The notes: generated from the sequence alone by a model not told the origin. 64,000 nucleotides of DNA from Spirochaetota bacterium (GCA_023443865.1 JAEZST010000011.1:62001-126000), one strand, 5' to 3'. Positions 49,997-59,547 are shown, counted from the stretch's first letter. Translations and numbers: made by a program.

Positions 49997-51061
49997 ATGA
50001 CGGATTCTCAAATCGATACCTTCGGGCTCCATATCCTCTGCATCGACGACAGCAAGACCCAACTTGTCCTGTACCGGTCCCAGCTGGAAGGGCTGTACCG
50101 GGTTACCGCGGCCCTTTCGTACCAGGAAGCCATCGCCTGCCTGTCGGCGACAAAGCCGGATTTGATTCTCCTGGACATGGAGATGCCCCAGGTAAACGGC
50201 TTGGAATTCCTGGACATTCTGCGCTACACCCCGAATTACGCCGGCATACCGGTCATTATCGTTTCGGGCGACGACAAGAGCGAGGATATAAAGGCCGCCT
50301 TCGTGCGCGGCGCCGCCGATTACGTGCGAAAACCCTACGACGAAGAAGAACTACGGCTCAGGATAGCCCGGCTTTTCCGACTCGTTCTCGGGCCTAAGAA
50401 GGGAGAAGCCGAGGAAGCTGGCGCCCTGTCGGGGGCCCAGGAACTCCTCGTGAAGTCACTGGCCGATCTCGCCTCCGCCCGGGACAACGAGGGTACCCGG
50501 CACCTCGAACGGATCGGGCCGTACGCCGCGGTCATCGCGCGGAACGCCGCAAAGGTGGCCAAATACCGCGTTTCCATTAACGGCGATTTCGTGGATAAAA
50601 TAGGCCAAATGGCGAAGCTGCACGATATCGGCAAGGTGAACGTGCCGGATTACGTCCTCCATAGCCCGGAAGCCTTGCGCGACAAGGAATTCGAGCTGAT
50701 CAAAAAACACGTAACCGACGGCGCGAGAACCGTCGACATGATCCGTCTATCCTACCCGGACTACGGCTTTCTCGATTTCGCGCACGACATCATACTCTAC
50801 CATCACGAAAACTGGGACGGGCAAGGCTATCCCGAGGGACTGTCCGGCAACGCGATACCGGTTTCCGCGCGGATTACCGCCCTCGCGGACCTTTTCGACG
50901 CGGTTACGACGAAACGGGCCTTTCGCGAGGCGCGGAAATTCGAGGAAGGGGTTGCCGTGGCGGAAAGCGAAAGCGGCAAGCGGCTCGATCCCGATTTGGT
51001 GGAAGTGTTCCGCCTGAGCCTGAACGAGATACGCGAAGTCTACGATCGATACGCGGACTAA
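49997..51061 (+). CDS. Response regulator with HD-GYP output (RpfG-like)
   Basis: 354 residues. A receiver domain (10-125) has the phospho-acceptor Asp60 in LILLDMEMP and Lys112. The HD-GYP domain follows, with His209-Asp210 in LHDIGKVNVP and HHENWDGQGYP (269-279); catalytic residues are complete. It should hydrolyse c-di-GMP when phosphorylated. No cognate kinase is adjacent. Confidence 0.92.
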   Translation: MTDSQIDTFGLHILCIDDSKTQLVLYRSQLEGLYRVTAALSYQEAIACLSATKPDLILLDMEMPQVNGLEFLDILRYTPNYAGIPVIIVSGDDKSEDIKAAFVRGAADYVRKPYDEEELRLRIARLFRLVLGPKKGEAEEAGALSGAQELLVKSLADLASARDNEGTRHLERIGPYAAVIARNAAKVAKYRVSINGDFVDKIGQMAKLHDIGKVNVPDYVLHSPEALRDKEFELIKKHVTDGARTVDMIRLSYPDYGFLDFAHDIILYHHENWDGQGYPEGLSGNAIPVSARITALADLFDAVTTKRAFREARKFEEGVAVAESESGKRLDPDLVEVFRLSLNEIREVYDRYAD

Positions 51062-51067
51062 GGCCGA

Positions 51068-51952
51068 TCAGGCCTTCGCGCGGTGTATGAGAAGCACGGC
51101 AGCCACGCTCACCGCGCCGCCGGCGACGCTGGTCCACGCGGGAATTTCGCCCAAAAAGACGAAGGCGATCGCCAGGGCCGAGACCGGCACCAAAAAGGCG
51201 AAACTGGAGGCGCGGGCCGCGCCGATTCTCCTCGTGGCCTCAAAATAAAGCGTGGTGCCGAAGGTCCCCGCCGCGAGGCCGAGGTACGATGCGTCCAGCC
51301 AAAAGCCGGGGCCGAGGCGCGCGAAATCGAAGGGGCCCTTCGTCCAGGCAAAGGGCAGGAGCATGAGCGCGCACAGGACGGAAGTCCAAAACCCGTACCG
51401 CAATACCCCCACCCCCTTTTGCGCCTTCGCGCTGGCATGGGTTAACAGGGCATAGGTGGCGGCCGCCGCCACGAGAATCACGTTTTCCGGCCGGGTAAAG
51501 GCCGCCGGGGAAAAGTCCGGTCCGATTATTTGCAGCACGCCGCCTGCCAAACCGAAGGCCAGCCCGGCAAGCGTTAGCCCGATAATTCTGTGTCGAGCGA
51601 ATAGGGCCGCGAAAAGAAAGCTGAAAAGCGGGTTCAGCGTCGGCACGAGCACGCCGCCGTATCCGCCGCTCCCATGCTTCATGGCGGTGAGAAACAGCAT
51701 GTTATAGAGCGCGAGGGCGGCCGCGGACAGGAAGGTCCAAAGCCGCGCCCCTTTCGGAAGGGAAAGGGGTTCCCGCAAAACCAGCAAGACGGGCAGGAAC
51801 GATACCGCGTTGATCGCGAAACGCCAAAACGCCGTAAGCTCCGCGGGATACCCCGCGGCCCATTTCGCCACCGTCCAGGAACCGCCCCAGCTGATCATCG
51901 CGAGCGCCATAAGCGCGTAAAAGAGCGGTTTCCGCCCGTGTTGTCCGTCCAT
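51068..51952 (-). CDS. EamA/DMT family transporter
   Basis: 294 residues with ten membrane helices in two five-helix halves, the EamA repeat (MALAMISWGGSWTVAKWAAGYP, and later LGAGTFGTTLYFEATRRIGAARASSFAFLVP in part). Exports small metabolites; substrate unknown. Start at 51952 because a TATGAT box ends seven bases before it; the other ATG at 51964 overlaps that box. Convergent with the response-regulator gene, six bases apart. Confidence 0.88.
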   Translation of the reverse strand: MDGQHGRKPLFYALMALAMISWGGSWTVAKWAAGYPAELTAFWRFAINAVSFLPVLLVLREPLSLPKGARLWTFLSAAALALYNMLFLTAMKHGSGGYGGVLVPTLNPLFSFLFAALFARHRIIGLTLAGLAFGLAGGVLQIIGPDFSPAAFTRPENVILVAAAATYALLTHASAKAQKGVGVLRYGFWTSVLCALMLLPFAWTKGPFDFARLGPGFWLDASYLGLAAGTFGTTLYFEATRRIGAARASSFAFLVPVSALAIAFVFLGEIPAWTSVAGGAVSVAAVLLIHRAKA

Positions 51953-51959
51953 GGGGCGC

Positions 51960-51965
51960 ATCATA
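51960..51965 (-). promoter_or_regulatory. -10 box of the EamA gene
   Basis: TATGAT seven bases before the ATG at 51952. The -35 region falls in the 3' end of the HD-domain gene and is weak. Confidence 0.5.
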
Positions 51966-51973
51966 GCACGGGC

Positions 51974-52558
51974 TTACGGCGGAAGGAACCCCCGGCGAAC
52001 CGCGTCTTCCACCACTTCCTCCACGAAGGCCCACACCTCGGGGGCGCCCTCGGCGATGTGGCGGTTCGCGGCGAGTACCATATCCCGACTAACCCCGTTT
52101 TCCTTCCAGGTTGAGCCCTCGTTCACGTAGTTCTGGTACAGGGGTTCCAGCCGGTCAAACACCGCGGCGTATTTCGCCTCGGGGGTTTCCCGGGCCTCGA
52201 ACTCTTCCCAAAGCCCGCGGAAAAGGTCCCGGTGGCCGTCGTCCAAAAGGCCGAAGATCCGCTCGGCCGCCTTTCTCTCACGCTCGGCGGCACCTTCGCG
52301 GTCGCTGGAGTACAGAAACGTATCGCCGGCGTCGATCTCCACCACGTCGTGCAGGAGGAGCATCAGGAGCACCCGCTCGAGGTTCACGCTCACGGGCGAA
52401 AATTCCCTGAAAAGGGCCGCCATAACGCAGATGGTCCAGGAATGCTCCGCGTCGTTTTCGTACCTGCTTTTGTCGAAGATGCGCGATTTTCGGAATATCG
52501 ATTTTACCTTGTCTATCTCGACCATGAAGTCGAGGTATCGCTTGATCGTCGCGTTCAT
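51974..52558 (-). CDS. HD-domain phosphohydrolase (YfbR/HDDC2-like)
   Basis: 194 residues. Metal ligands are His39 in NDAEHSW and His70-Asp71 in LLLHDVVEIDAGDTF, the arrangement of 5'-deoxynucleotidase-type HD enzymes. It probably cleaves nucleoside monophosphates. GAGGGGA just upstream, and the ATG overlaps the stop of the flavodoxin-fold reductase gene by four bases, so the two are coupled. Confidence 0.88.
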   Translation of the reverse strand: MNATIKRYLDFMVEIDKVKSIFRKSRIFDKSRYENDAEHSWTICVMAALFREFSPVSVNLERVLLMLLLHDVVEIDAGDTFLYSSDREGAAERERKAAERIFGLLDDGHRDLFRGLWEEFEARETPEAKYAAVFDRLEPLYQNYVNEGSTWKENGVSRDMVLAANRHIAEGAPEVWAFVEEVVEDAVRRGFLPP

Positions 52559-53199
52559 GGCGTCCCCTCTTCCCCGCCATACGGTACGGCAGACTCGGCA
52601 AGGCTTTCGAGCGCGAGGGAGCGGGCCTCGTCCAGCCATCGCGCGCGCTCCTCGGCCGAGCTTTTCGAAACGATACGGAACAGGCGCCGCCGCGAGCGCT
52701 CGAGGCCGCAAAAACCGAACACGCACCGGATCCATTCCCATTCCAGGGGATCGTGAAAATAGCCGTCTTCCCTTTCGGCGTCGGTATTGGAGGTATTGAA
52801 TACCAGGGCGACCTTGCCCTGCAGGCGTCCCACGGCCGGAAGGTCGGGGCGGGCCGGGTCGAAATCGTAGGCCAGGGGCGGCCGGAACACCCGGTCAAGA
52901 TACCCCGTGAGGATGGCGGGCGGTTGCCCCCACCAGTTCGGGTGCACGAAGACGAGCAAATCGGATTCCGAGAGCTCCCCCATATACCGAAGTACTAAAG
53001 GATCCTGAGCGGGCTTTTTCCCGAGTTCGTCCGCCGTTAATACGGGATCGAAGCCCTCGGCATAGAGGTCGTGGGCATGCACGACGGCGCCTGAGTCCTT
53101 GAGGGCGCCGACTACCGCGCCGAATATCGCGTGATTGAAGCTTTCGCCCCAGGGATGGGCCATAATGACCGAGGCGACCGGTCTCTTTCGGTTACTCAC
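52555..53199 (-). CDS. NAD(P)H-dependent oxidoreductase, flavodoxin-2 fold
   Basis: 214 residues. The pattern IMAHPWGESFNHAI, then LLVFVHPNWWGQPPAILTGYLDRVF, is that of KefF/NQO-type quinone reductases. It should carry FAD or FMN and reduce quinones. GTG start 13 bases after the PhzF stop with no clear Shine-Dalgarno. Coupled to the HD gene. Confidence 0.87.
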   Translation of the reverse strand: MSNRKRPVASVIMAHPWGESFNHAIFGAVVGALKDSGAVVHAHDLYAEGFDPVLTADELGKKPAQDPLVLRYMGELSESDLLVFVHPNWWGQPPAILTGYLDRVFRPPLAYDFDPARPDLPAVGRLQGKVALVFNTSNTDAEREDGYFHDPLEWEWIRCVFGFCGLERSRRRLFRIVSKSSAEERARWLDEARSLALESLAESAVPYGGEEGTP

Positions 53200-53211
53200 G
53201 GGTTTGCGGGC

Positions 53212-54078
53212 TTACCGAAGGGAGCCGTCGGCCACGGGAAATACCCGACCGCCGATCTCGATATTGAACGATGCGCCTTCGGGTTTTGAGCGCAGGTACA
53301 GGATCGATTTTCGCCCGATCTCGAAGCCCTGTTCCACGCTGATATCCACCGAGTCCCCGCCGAAATACCGGTGCTGGGAAAGGTAGGCCGACAGGCAGCC
53401 GTTCGCGCTTCCGGTGGCCGGATCCTCGAAGGCGCCGTGCACGTCATCGAACATGCGGCAATTCAGGGTATTTTCCCTTTCGTAGGTTTCCGGGCAGAAC
53501 AAGAGGAGCGGCTTTCGGTCCCGCGTATTGAAATGGCGCCGGTATTCGTGCGGATCGATGGCGGCGTCCTTCATCGCCCGCAGGGACTTAACCGGAACGA
53601 TGATAAAATCGAGGCCGGTCGAGACGTTCTGGACCGGGTAGCGGGAATCGATATCGGCGGTGTCCAAACTGACGATGGGGGCGATAAGCGCGCGGTCGTG
53701 CTCCTCGCCGAACACCGGCTCCATTTGGCGCATCCACACGAGGCCGTCGGAATCGAACCAGACCGGCACGGGGCCCGCCTCGAGCTCGAGGAGCACTTCC
53801 TCCGCCCCGCCGCCGAGAATTTCGTCGCGGATAACCTGGGCCGTACCCAGGGTCGGGTGCCCGGCGAAGGGAATTTCCCCCGCGGGGGTAAAAATGTATA
53901 CCCTGAAGCGGTTGCCCTCCGATTCGTCCAGGGCGATGAACGTGGTCTCCGAGAAGTGGAATTCCGTGGCGATACGCTGCATCGCCTCCTTGTCCATCGG
54001 TTCGTGGAGCAGCACCACCGCGAGCTGGTTACCGGAATAGCGCTCGCGGGCAAAAACGTCGACTATGTAATATTTCAC
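53212..54078 (-). CDS. PhzF family isomerase/epimerase
   Basis: 288 residues. The N-terminal VDVFARERYSGNQLAVV and ATEFHFSETTFIA (catalytic Glu) and the GHPTLGTAQVI loop are diagnostic; the second half repeats the fold with FDDVHGAFEDPATGSANGC. The family acts on small hydroxy or amino acid-like substrates. The GTG at 54078 is preferred because GGAGG lies five bases upstream; the ATG at 54126 lacks a ribosome site and would overlap the previous gene. Confidence 0.9.
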   Translation of the reverse strand: MKYYIVDVFARERYSGNQLAVVLLHEPMDKEAMQRIATEFHFSETTFIALDESEGNRFRVYIFTPAGEIPFAGHPTLGTAQVIRDEILGGGAEEVLLELEAGPVPVWFDSDGLVWMRQMEPVFGEEHDRALIAPIVSLDTADIDSRYPVQNVSTGLDFIIVPVKSLRAMKDAAIDPHEYRRHFNTRDRKPLLLFCPETYERENTLNCRMFDDVHGAFEDPATGSANGCLSAYLSQHRYFGGDSVDISVEQGFEIGRKSILYLRSKPEGASFNIEIGGRVFPVADGSLR

Positions 54079-54088
54079 GAAACCTCCC

Positions 54089-54640
54089 TCAATACTCCCC
54101 CGTCTCGATTTCCATAAGCGGGGCAAGCTCGCCCAAACGGGACGCGACGAGCTTCAGGTCCGCGGGATTCACGGCGCCCTTCATGGCCTCCAGGTTCTTT
54201 TTCGATTCCTCGAAGTACGCCATCATCTCCGCATTGCCCGCGTATTGGGCGGCGTAGAGGTCAAAGGAGCTCTCCATGGCCGCGATGCCGATGCAATACG
54301 AGATAACCACGAATTTCTCGAAACCGTTATTGCCGAGGCCGTTTTTCTTAAGGATCGCCGCGATCTCCGCGGGGGGATTGAGCGTGCGAAGGCGGCGGAA
54401 CGAGGCGGAAAGATCGGCGTTCTCGTCCTCGACGTCGAAGGCGTCGGGGAAATAGTCGTCGTATTTATCGCCCAAGGCGTCCATCTCTTCCTGGATCGCG
54501 TTGAAATTGGACGCGTACGCGCTCACGTCGGCGGGGCTGAGTACCTTGGCGGGTGCGGTTTGCGCCAGTGCCGGGGCCGCGGCGAAAAAGAGGAGTAAGG
54601 CGGCGAAGGGGGCGAAGGTCCCCCGGAATCGGTTTTTCAT
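54089..54640 (-). CDS. Secreted hypothetical protein
   Basis: 183 residues. A clear signal peptide ends PALAQ-TAPA (cleavage about residue 26). The mature part is helical with FNAIQEEMDALGDKYDDYFPDAF and NNGFEKFVVISYCIGIAAMESS; no family recognised. GGAG six bases before the ATG. Upstream of the PhzF gene by 10 bases and downstream of glycogen phosphorylase. Confidence 0.75.
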   Translation of the reverse strand: MKNRFRGTFAPFAALLLFFAAAPALAQTAPAKVLSPADVSAYASNFNAIQEEMDALGDKYDDYFPDAFDVEDENADLSASFRRLRTLNPPAEIAAILKKNGLGNNGFEKFVVISYCIGIAAMESSFDLYAAQYAGNAEMMAYFEESKKNLEAMKGAVNPADLKLVASRLGELAPLMEIETGEY

Positions 54641-54660
54641 GATTGGCTCCTTGTAAGGGC

Positions 54661-54690
54661 CGGCATGGAGCCCGTTGGGTTGCCATGCCG
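54661..54690 (-). terminator. Hairpin after glycogen phosphorylase (possible terminator)
   Basis: CGGCATGG and CCATGCCG pair across a 14-base loop. There is no T-run, so it may be a weak terminator or an mRNA end stabiliser. Confidence 0.35.
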
Positions 54691-54700
54691 ACCGAAGAAC

Positions 54701-57151
54701 CTATTTTACCACGACTTTCTTCAGTTTCCAAATGTCGCGCACGTACTCCTCGATCGTCCGGTCGGAACTGAACTTACCGGAGCGGGCGACGTTGAGGAAC
54801 GCCATCTTCGCCCAGCGTTTCTTGTCACGGTACGCCTGCTCGAGCCGCTCGTGCGCCGCGGCGTACGCGTCGAAGTCGGCAAGCACGTAATAGACGTCCG
54901 GGCGCTGGCCCTCAATGCCGTACACGAGCGATTCGTACAGTTCTCGGAACAGCCCGTCGGTCTGCGCGCCGAAGGTTCCGTCCACGAGCTGGTTGACCAC
55001 GGCGGCGAGCCGGGGATTCCGCGCCAGGTATTCCTGGGGGTTATAGTTGTGCCCGGTCTCGATATTCTGGATTTCGTCGGCGGTCAGCCCGAAAATGAAG
55101 GCGTTCTCGGCGCCCGCCTCTTCAACGATCTCGATATTCGCCCCGTCGAGGGTACCGATGGTGACCGCCCCGTTCATCATGAATTTCATGTTTCCGGTTC
55201 CCGAGGCTTCCTTGCCGGCGGTGGAAATCTGCTCGGACACGTCCGATGCGGGAAAGAGCTTTTCCGCCAGCGACACCCGGTAGTTTTCCACGAACACGAC
55301 CCGAAGCCGGCCCTTCACCCGGTGATCGTTGTTCACGCGGTCCGCCACGGCGTTGATCAGCTTGATAATGCTCTTCGCCCGTCGATAACCCGAGGCGGCC
55401 TTGGCCCCGAAAAGGAAGGTGCGCGGGGCGGGATCGTAGGAGGGATCTTCCACGATGCGCTGATACAGGTACATCACGTGGAGAACGTTCAGGAGCTGCC
55501 GCTTGTACTCGTGCAGTCGCTTTATCTGAACGTCGAAGATCGAATCGGGATCGATGAATACGTTTTGCGTTTCCTTGAGATAGCGGGCAAGTTCCGCCTT
55601 GTTCGCGCCCTTGATCGCCATGAACTCGTCGAGGGTCGCCTCGTCGTCCGCGAATTTCTCGAGCTTTTTAAGCAGCGAAAGGTCCTTTTCCCACCCATGG
55701 CCGATCTTCTTCGTAATGAAGGCCGACAGGTCGCGGTTGGCGCTGGCCAGCCATCGGCGCTGGGTTACGCCGTTGGTCTTATTGTTGAATTTGCCGGGGT
55801 ACAGGTCGTACCAGTCCTTCAGCTCGGAGTTCTTGAGAATTTCGGTATGTAGGGCGGCCACGCCGTTCACCGAGAAGGCCGCGTGAATCGCGAGCCACGC
55901 CATGTGGATCTTTCCCTCGGAGATGATGGACATGCGGTTTTGGCGCTGCCAATCCTCGGGATACTTATCCCTGAGCTGGGCGACGAACCGGCGATTGATC
56001 TCTTCTACGATTTGGTACACCCGGGGGAGCAATCCCTGGAAGATATCGAGGGGCCACTTTTCGAGGGCTTCCGCGAGGATGGTGTGGTTGGTATAGGCGA
56101 ACGTCTTCGTCACGATGGCCCAGGCGTCGTCCCAGCCCAGCTCGTGCTCGTCGATCAACAGCCGCATAAGCTCGGGTATGGCGACCACGGGATGGGTGTC
56201 GTTCAGCTGAATCACGTTGTAGTCGGCGAATTTCGAGAAGTCCGAGCCGTGATCGCGGCGGTATTTCGCCAAGAGGTCCTGCAGGCTCGCGGACGAAAAG
56301 AAATACTGCTGCTTCAGCCGGAGCGCCTTCCCGGAAGGGCCCGAATCGTTTGGATACAGCACGCGGGAAATATTCTCGGCGGAGTTCTGGCGCTCCACGG
56401 CGCGGTTATAGTGCATATCGTTAAAGAGCTGGAGATCGAACCCGTTCTCGCTCGAGGCCTCCCACAGGCGAAGGCGGTTCACGGTCTTGGTGTCGAATCC
56501 GACGATGGGAACGTCGTAGGGAATGGCGGTGACCTCTTCCCCGCCCTCGATCCGGAAGGCGATATGGCCGTTGGCACGGGCCTCGGCCACGGGCTTGCCG
56601 CCGAAGGTTACCTTCACGGCGAGATCGGAGCGCTTCACTTCCCAGGGGTCGCGGTGCTTGAGCCAATTGTCGGGATACTCCACCTGGTAGCCGTTTTCGA
56701 TTCGCTGCTCGAACATGCCGTACTCGTAGCGGATTCCGTACCCGTGGCCCGGATAGTCCAACGTCGCCAGGGAGTCGAGAAAGCAGGCGGCGAGGCGTCC
56801 CAAGCCCCCGTTGCCGAGGCCGGCGTCGGGCTCCTCCTCCTCGATGGAGGTATAGTCGAAATCGAGCTCGTCCAACACTTCCTTCACCGACTCCATAATG
56901 CCGAAGTTGATCAGGTTGTTGCTCAGGGCGCGACCCATGAGAAATTCGGCGGAAAGGTAGTACATCTGCCGAACCGCGCCATCCTCGTATTTTTTTCGGG
57001 TCGCCATCCAGTTGGTTTGCACGTATTCCATGACCGAAGCCGAAACCGCATCGTATATATCGTGCTTGTTCGCCTCTTCCAAATGCTTTCCGTAATTCCG
57101 CTTAAGCCTGGTACGAATCGAGTCTTTGAAGCTTTCCTTATCGAAATTCAT
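54701..57151 (-). CDS. glgP: Glycogen/maltodextrin phosphorylase
   Basis: 816 residues, the normal size. The PLP-lysine region reads EASGTGNMKFMMNGAVTIG with the Schiff-base Lys. N-terminal YLSAEFLMGRAL and GNGGLGRLAACFLDSLAT are the phosphorylase signatures. It releases glucose 1-phosphate from glycogen. AAGGGGACAGGAA precedes the ATG. It follows the debranching enzyme gene on the same strand with 184 bases between. Confidence 0.97.
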   Translation of the reverse strand: MNFDKESFKDSIRTRLKRNYGKHLEEANKHDIYDAVSASVMEYVQTNWMATRKKYEDGAVRQMYYLSAEFLMGRALSNNLINFGIMESVKEVLDELDFDYTSIEEEEPDAGLGNGGLGRLAACFLDSLATLDYPGHGYGIRYEYGMFEQRIENGYQVEYPDNWLKHRDPWEVKRSDLAVKVTFGGKPVAEARANGHIAFRIEGGEEVTAIPYDVPIVGFDTKTVNRLRLWEASSENGFDLQLFNDMHYNRAVERQNSAENISRVLYPNDSGPSGKALRLKQQYFFSSASLQDLLAKYRRDHGSDFSKFADYNVIQLNDTHPVVAIPELMRLLIDEHELGWDDAWAIVTKTFAYTNHTILAEALEKWPLDIFQGLLPRVYQIVEEINRRFVAQLRDKYPEDWQRQNRMSIISEGKIHMAWLAIHAAFSVNGVAALHTEILKNSELKDWYDLYPGKFNNKTNGVTQRRWLASANRDLSAFITKKIGHGWEKDLSLLKKLEKFADDEATLDEFMAIKGANKAELARYLKETQNVFIDPDSIFDVQIKRLHEYKRQLLNVLHVMYLYQRIVEDPSYDPAPRTFLFGAKAASGYRRAKSIIKLINAVADRVNNDHRVKGRLRVVFVENYRVSLAEKLFPASDVSEQISTAGKEASGTGNMKFMMNGAVTIGTLDGANIEIVEEAGAENAFIFGLTADEIQNIETGHNYNPQEYLARNPRLAAVVNQLVDGTFGAQTDGLFRELYESLVYGIEGQRPDVYYVLADFDAYAAAHERLEQAYRDKKRWAKMAFLNVARSGKFSSDRTIEEYVRDIWKLKKVVVK

Positions 57152-57335
57152 TTCCTGTCCCCTTGATGCTTCGGGAATCTCGGGATGCCCCGCGGGGGAA
57201 TCCTCCGATCCTCAAAATATGGCTGTTTGGACCGTACGGGAAAACCTACGGTTCAAAAAACTCAGGGCCGCATTGCCCCGAGTCATTTCGGAATACCGAT
57301 CTTTTACTGAAGGTAAACCGGTTTATAAAGGCATA

Positions 57336-59486
57336 TTACACCATCTTCGAGATGAGCACAACACCGCTTCGTCCGACAATCCGGTATTTAGACTGGTTTT
57401 GAAGCTTTTCTTCCGATCCCGGCGGCAGAATATCCCGGGGAGAGGGCACGCTCGTGTCTATCACGCGTTCCCAGGTTTTCCCCGGGGGAGGCGGGCAGAG
57501 GGTCACGGTCAAATCCGAAACGGACGCGTTAAACATGACGCAAAAATCGTTCTCGTCGCAGTCCCGGGCCACGGTCGCGCGGCTTCCCAGAAGGCGGTAC
57601 GCGATGAATTTATCGAGCCGGCCCCAATTCGCGGCCTTTCCGTCAGGGCCGAACCACGCAACGTCGGGCATGGTATGGGACGAAAGCTGCGCCCCGGTGA
57701 GGAACTCCGGCCGAAGGAAGGTTTGATGCCGTTTGCGAAAGTCGATCAACTCGGACACGAACCGCAAAATATCGGCGTTCGCGTCCATTCGGGACCAGTC
57801 GAGCCAGGAAAGCTCGTTGTCCTGGCAATAGGCGTTATTGTTGCCCCGTTGGGTCCGCCGCACCTCGTCGCCCATAAGGATCATCGGGGTGCCGAGGGAG
57901 ACCAGCATGGTCAGGAACATATTCTTTATTTGCCTGCCCCGAACGCGCTCGATGGAGGCGTTGGGGCTGGGTCCTTCCATGCCGTAGTTATAGCTTACGT
58001 TATGGTTGCCGCCGTCCCGGTTGTCCTCCCCGTTTGCCTCGTTATGCTTGCCGTTGTAGGAAACGAGATCGTTCAGGGTAAAGCCGTCGTGGCTGGTGAG
58101 GAAATTGATGGAGTGGAACGGCTTTCTGCCGTCCCGCAGGTAGAGGTCGGACGAACCGGTAACCCGCGTGGCCAAATGGCTGACCAGCCCGTCGTCTCCC
58201 CGCCAAAAGGCGCGAACGTCGTCCCTGAAGCGGTCGTTCCATTCGGCCCAGCGCCCCCCGGGGAACCAGCCCACCTGATAGGCGCCGCCGGCGTCCCAGG
58301 CCTCGGCGATGATCTTCGTGTCCCGCAGGACCGGGTCTTCGGCGATGCGCTCGATCATGGGCGGGTTCTCGAGGAGGTTGCCCTTTTGGTCGCGGCCCAG
58401 GATGGACCCCAGGTCAAAACGGAAACCGTCCACGTGCATTTCGGTAACCCAGTACCGCAGGCAGTCCAGGATAAAGGTCCGCACCACCGGATGGTTGCAG
58501 TTGACCGTATTCCCGCAGCCCGAATAGTTTCGGTAATATCGGCGGTTGTCTTCGAGCATGTAATACACCGGATTGTCGAAGCCGCGGAAGCACATGGTTA
58601 CGCCCCGCTCGTTCCCCTCGGCGGTGTGGTTGAACACGATGTCAAGGATCACCTCGATCCCCGCGCGGTGCAGGGCCTTCACCATCTCCTTGAACTCGCG
58701 AACCGGGCCGTCGCCTACCCGATCCGAGGAAAAGGACGATTTTGGGGAGAAAAACGCGATGGTGCTGTACCCCCAGTAATTCTTAAGGCGCTCCCCCGTT
58801 TCCGGGTTGGCCCGCGCGTTCTCCCACTCGTCGAATTCCTGGACGGGGAGGAGCTCTATCCCGGTAATACCGAGTTTTTTGAGATAGGGGATCGATTCGA
58901 TCACGCCGCGGTAGGTTCCGGGATGATCGACGGGGGAAGAGGGATGCACCGTCAGCCCCCGTACGTGCGCCTCGTAAAGGACGCTCTTGCGTAGCGCGTA
59001 ATTGAGCGGGCGATCGCCTTCCCAATCGAAATCGCCGTCGTCCACCACCACGCATTTGGGAAAGTACTCGGCGCTATGGCGGGTGGAATAGGCGAGATCG
59101 GGGTCGGTATGATGGGGATGTGAGGAGCGCCTTTCCAGGCCCTGAAAGATGGATTGCCGGGTGAGGGCCTTCGCGTACGGGTCGAGCAGGTATTCGTTGA
59201 CGTTGAAGCGGAGCCCCTCGAAGGGCCTGAAGGGACCGTCAACCCGGTACAGGTAGAGGGCCCCGGCGGTAAGCCCCTCGACGAACACGTGCCAAATGTC
59301 TCCCGTGCGGTTAACCCGCGAATCGAGGACGAAGGAGGCGCCGGGGTCGGCGTCGTCGGGTTCCTCGAATAATTCAAGTATTACCGAGGTTCCGTGCCGC
59401 GAAAAAACGCTGAAATTTACGCCGCCTGATGAAACCGTCGCGCCGGAGGGCAGCGGCTTTCCGGGCAAAAAGTTCATTTTTTCCAT
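57336..59486 (-). CDS. glgX: Glycogen debranching enzyme (GlgX/isoamylase type, GH13)
   Basis: 716 residues. An N-terminal CBM48-like domain (VNFSVFSRHGTSVILELFEE) leads into the GH13 barrel: nucleophile Asp in DGFRFDLGSIL, acid/base Glu in IIAEAWDAGG, and LTSHDGFTLNDLVSYN. It removes alpha-1,6 branches so that phosphorylase can proceed. A TATACT box ends 11 bases before the ATG at 59486, giving a leader of only a few bases; an ATG at 59477 is also possible. Confidence 0.95.
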   Translation of the reverse strand: MEKMNFLPGKPLPSGATVSSGGVNFSVFSRHGTSVILELFEEPDDADPGASFVLDSRVNRTGDIWHVFVEGLTAGALYLYRVDGPFRPFEGLRFNVNEYLLDPYAKALTRQSIFQGLERRSSHPHHTDPDLAYSTRHSAEYFPKCVVVDDGDFDWEGDRPLNYALRKSVLYEAHVRGLTVHPSSPVDHPGTYRGVIESIPYLKKLGITGIELLPVQEFDEWENARANPETGERLKNYWGYSTIAFFSPKSSFSSDRVGDGPVREFKEMVKALHRAGIEVILDIVFNHTAEGNERGVTMCFRGFDNPVYYMLEDNRRYYRNYSGCGNTVNCNHPVVRTFILDCLRYWVTEMHVDGFRFDLGSILGRDQKGNLLENPPMIERIAEDPVLRDTKIIAEAWDAGGAYQVGWFPGGRWAEWNDRFRDDVRAFWRGDDGLVSHLATRVTGSSDLYLRDGRKPFHSINFLTSHDGFTLNDLVSYNGKHNEANGEDNRDGGNHNVSYNYGMEGPSPNASIERVRGRQIKNMFLTMLVSLGTPMILMGDEVRRTQRGNNNAYCQDNELSWLDWSRMDANADILRFVSELIDFRKRHQTFLRPEFLTGAQLSSHTMPDVAWFGPDGKAANWGRLDKFIAYRLLGSRATVARDCDENDFCVMFNASVSDLTVTLCPPPPGKTWERVIDTSVPSPRDILPPGSEEKLQNQSKYRIVGRSGVVLISKMV

Positions 59487-59497
59487 CTATACCGGCA

Positions 59498-59530
59498 AGT
59501 ATAGTGCGGGGCGCGTTTTTATGCTAGAAT
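59498..59530. promoter_or_regulatory. Divergent -10 boxes for glgX and the ATPase/cNMP gene
   Basis: TATACT on the minus strand at 59498-59503 serves glgX, and TAGAAT at 59525-59530 serves the plus-strand gene, whose message has a short leader with GGAG at 59539-59542. Confidence 0.5.
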
Positions 59531-59547
59531 AACTATCCGGAGTGATT

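Noticed and set aside
54661..54690. Strong intrinsic terminator after glgP
   Set aside because: The hairpin has no T-run on the transcribed strand, so it is listed only as a possible weak terminator.
55883..58994. Long plus-strand frames opposite glgP and glgX
   Set aside because: Both minus-strand genes are complete enzymes with all catalytic residues, so the plus frames are not genes.
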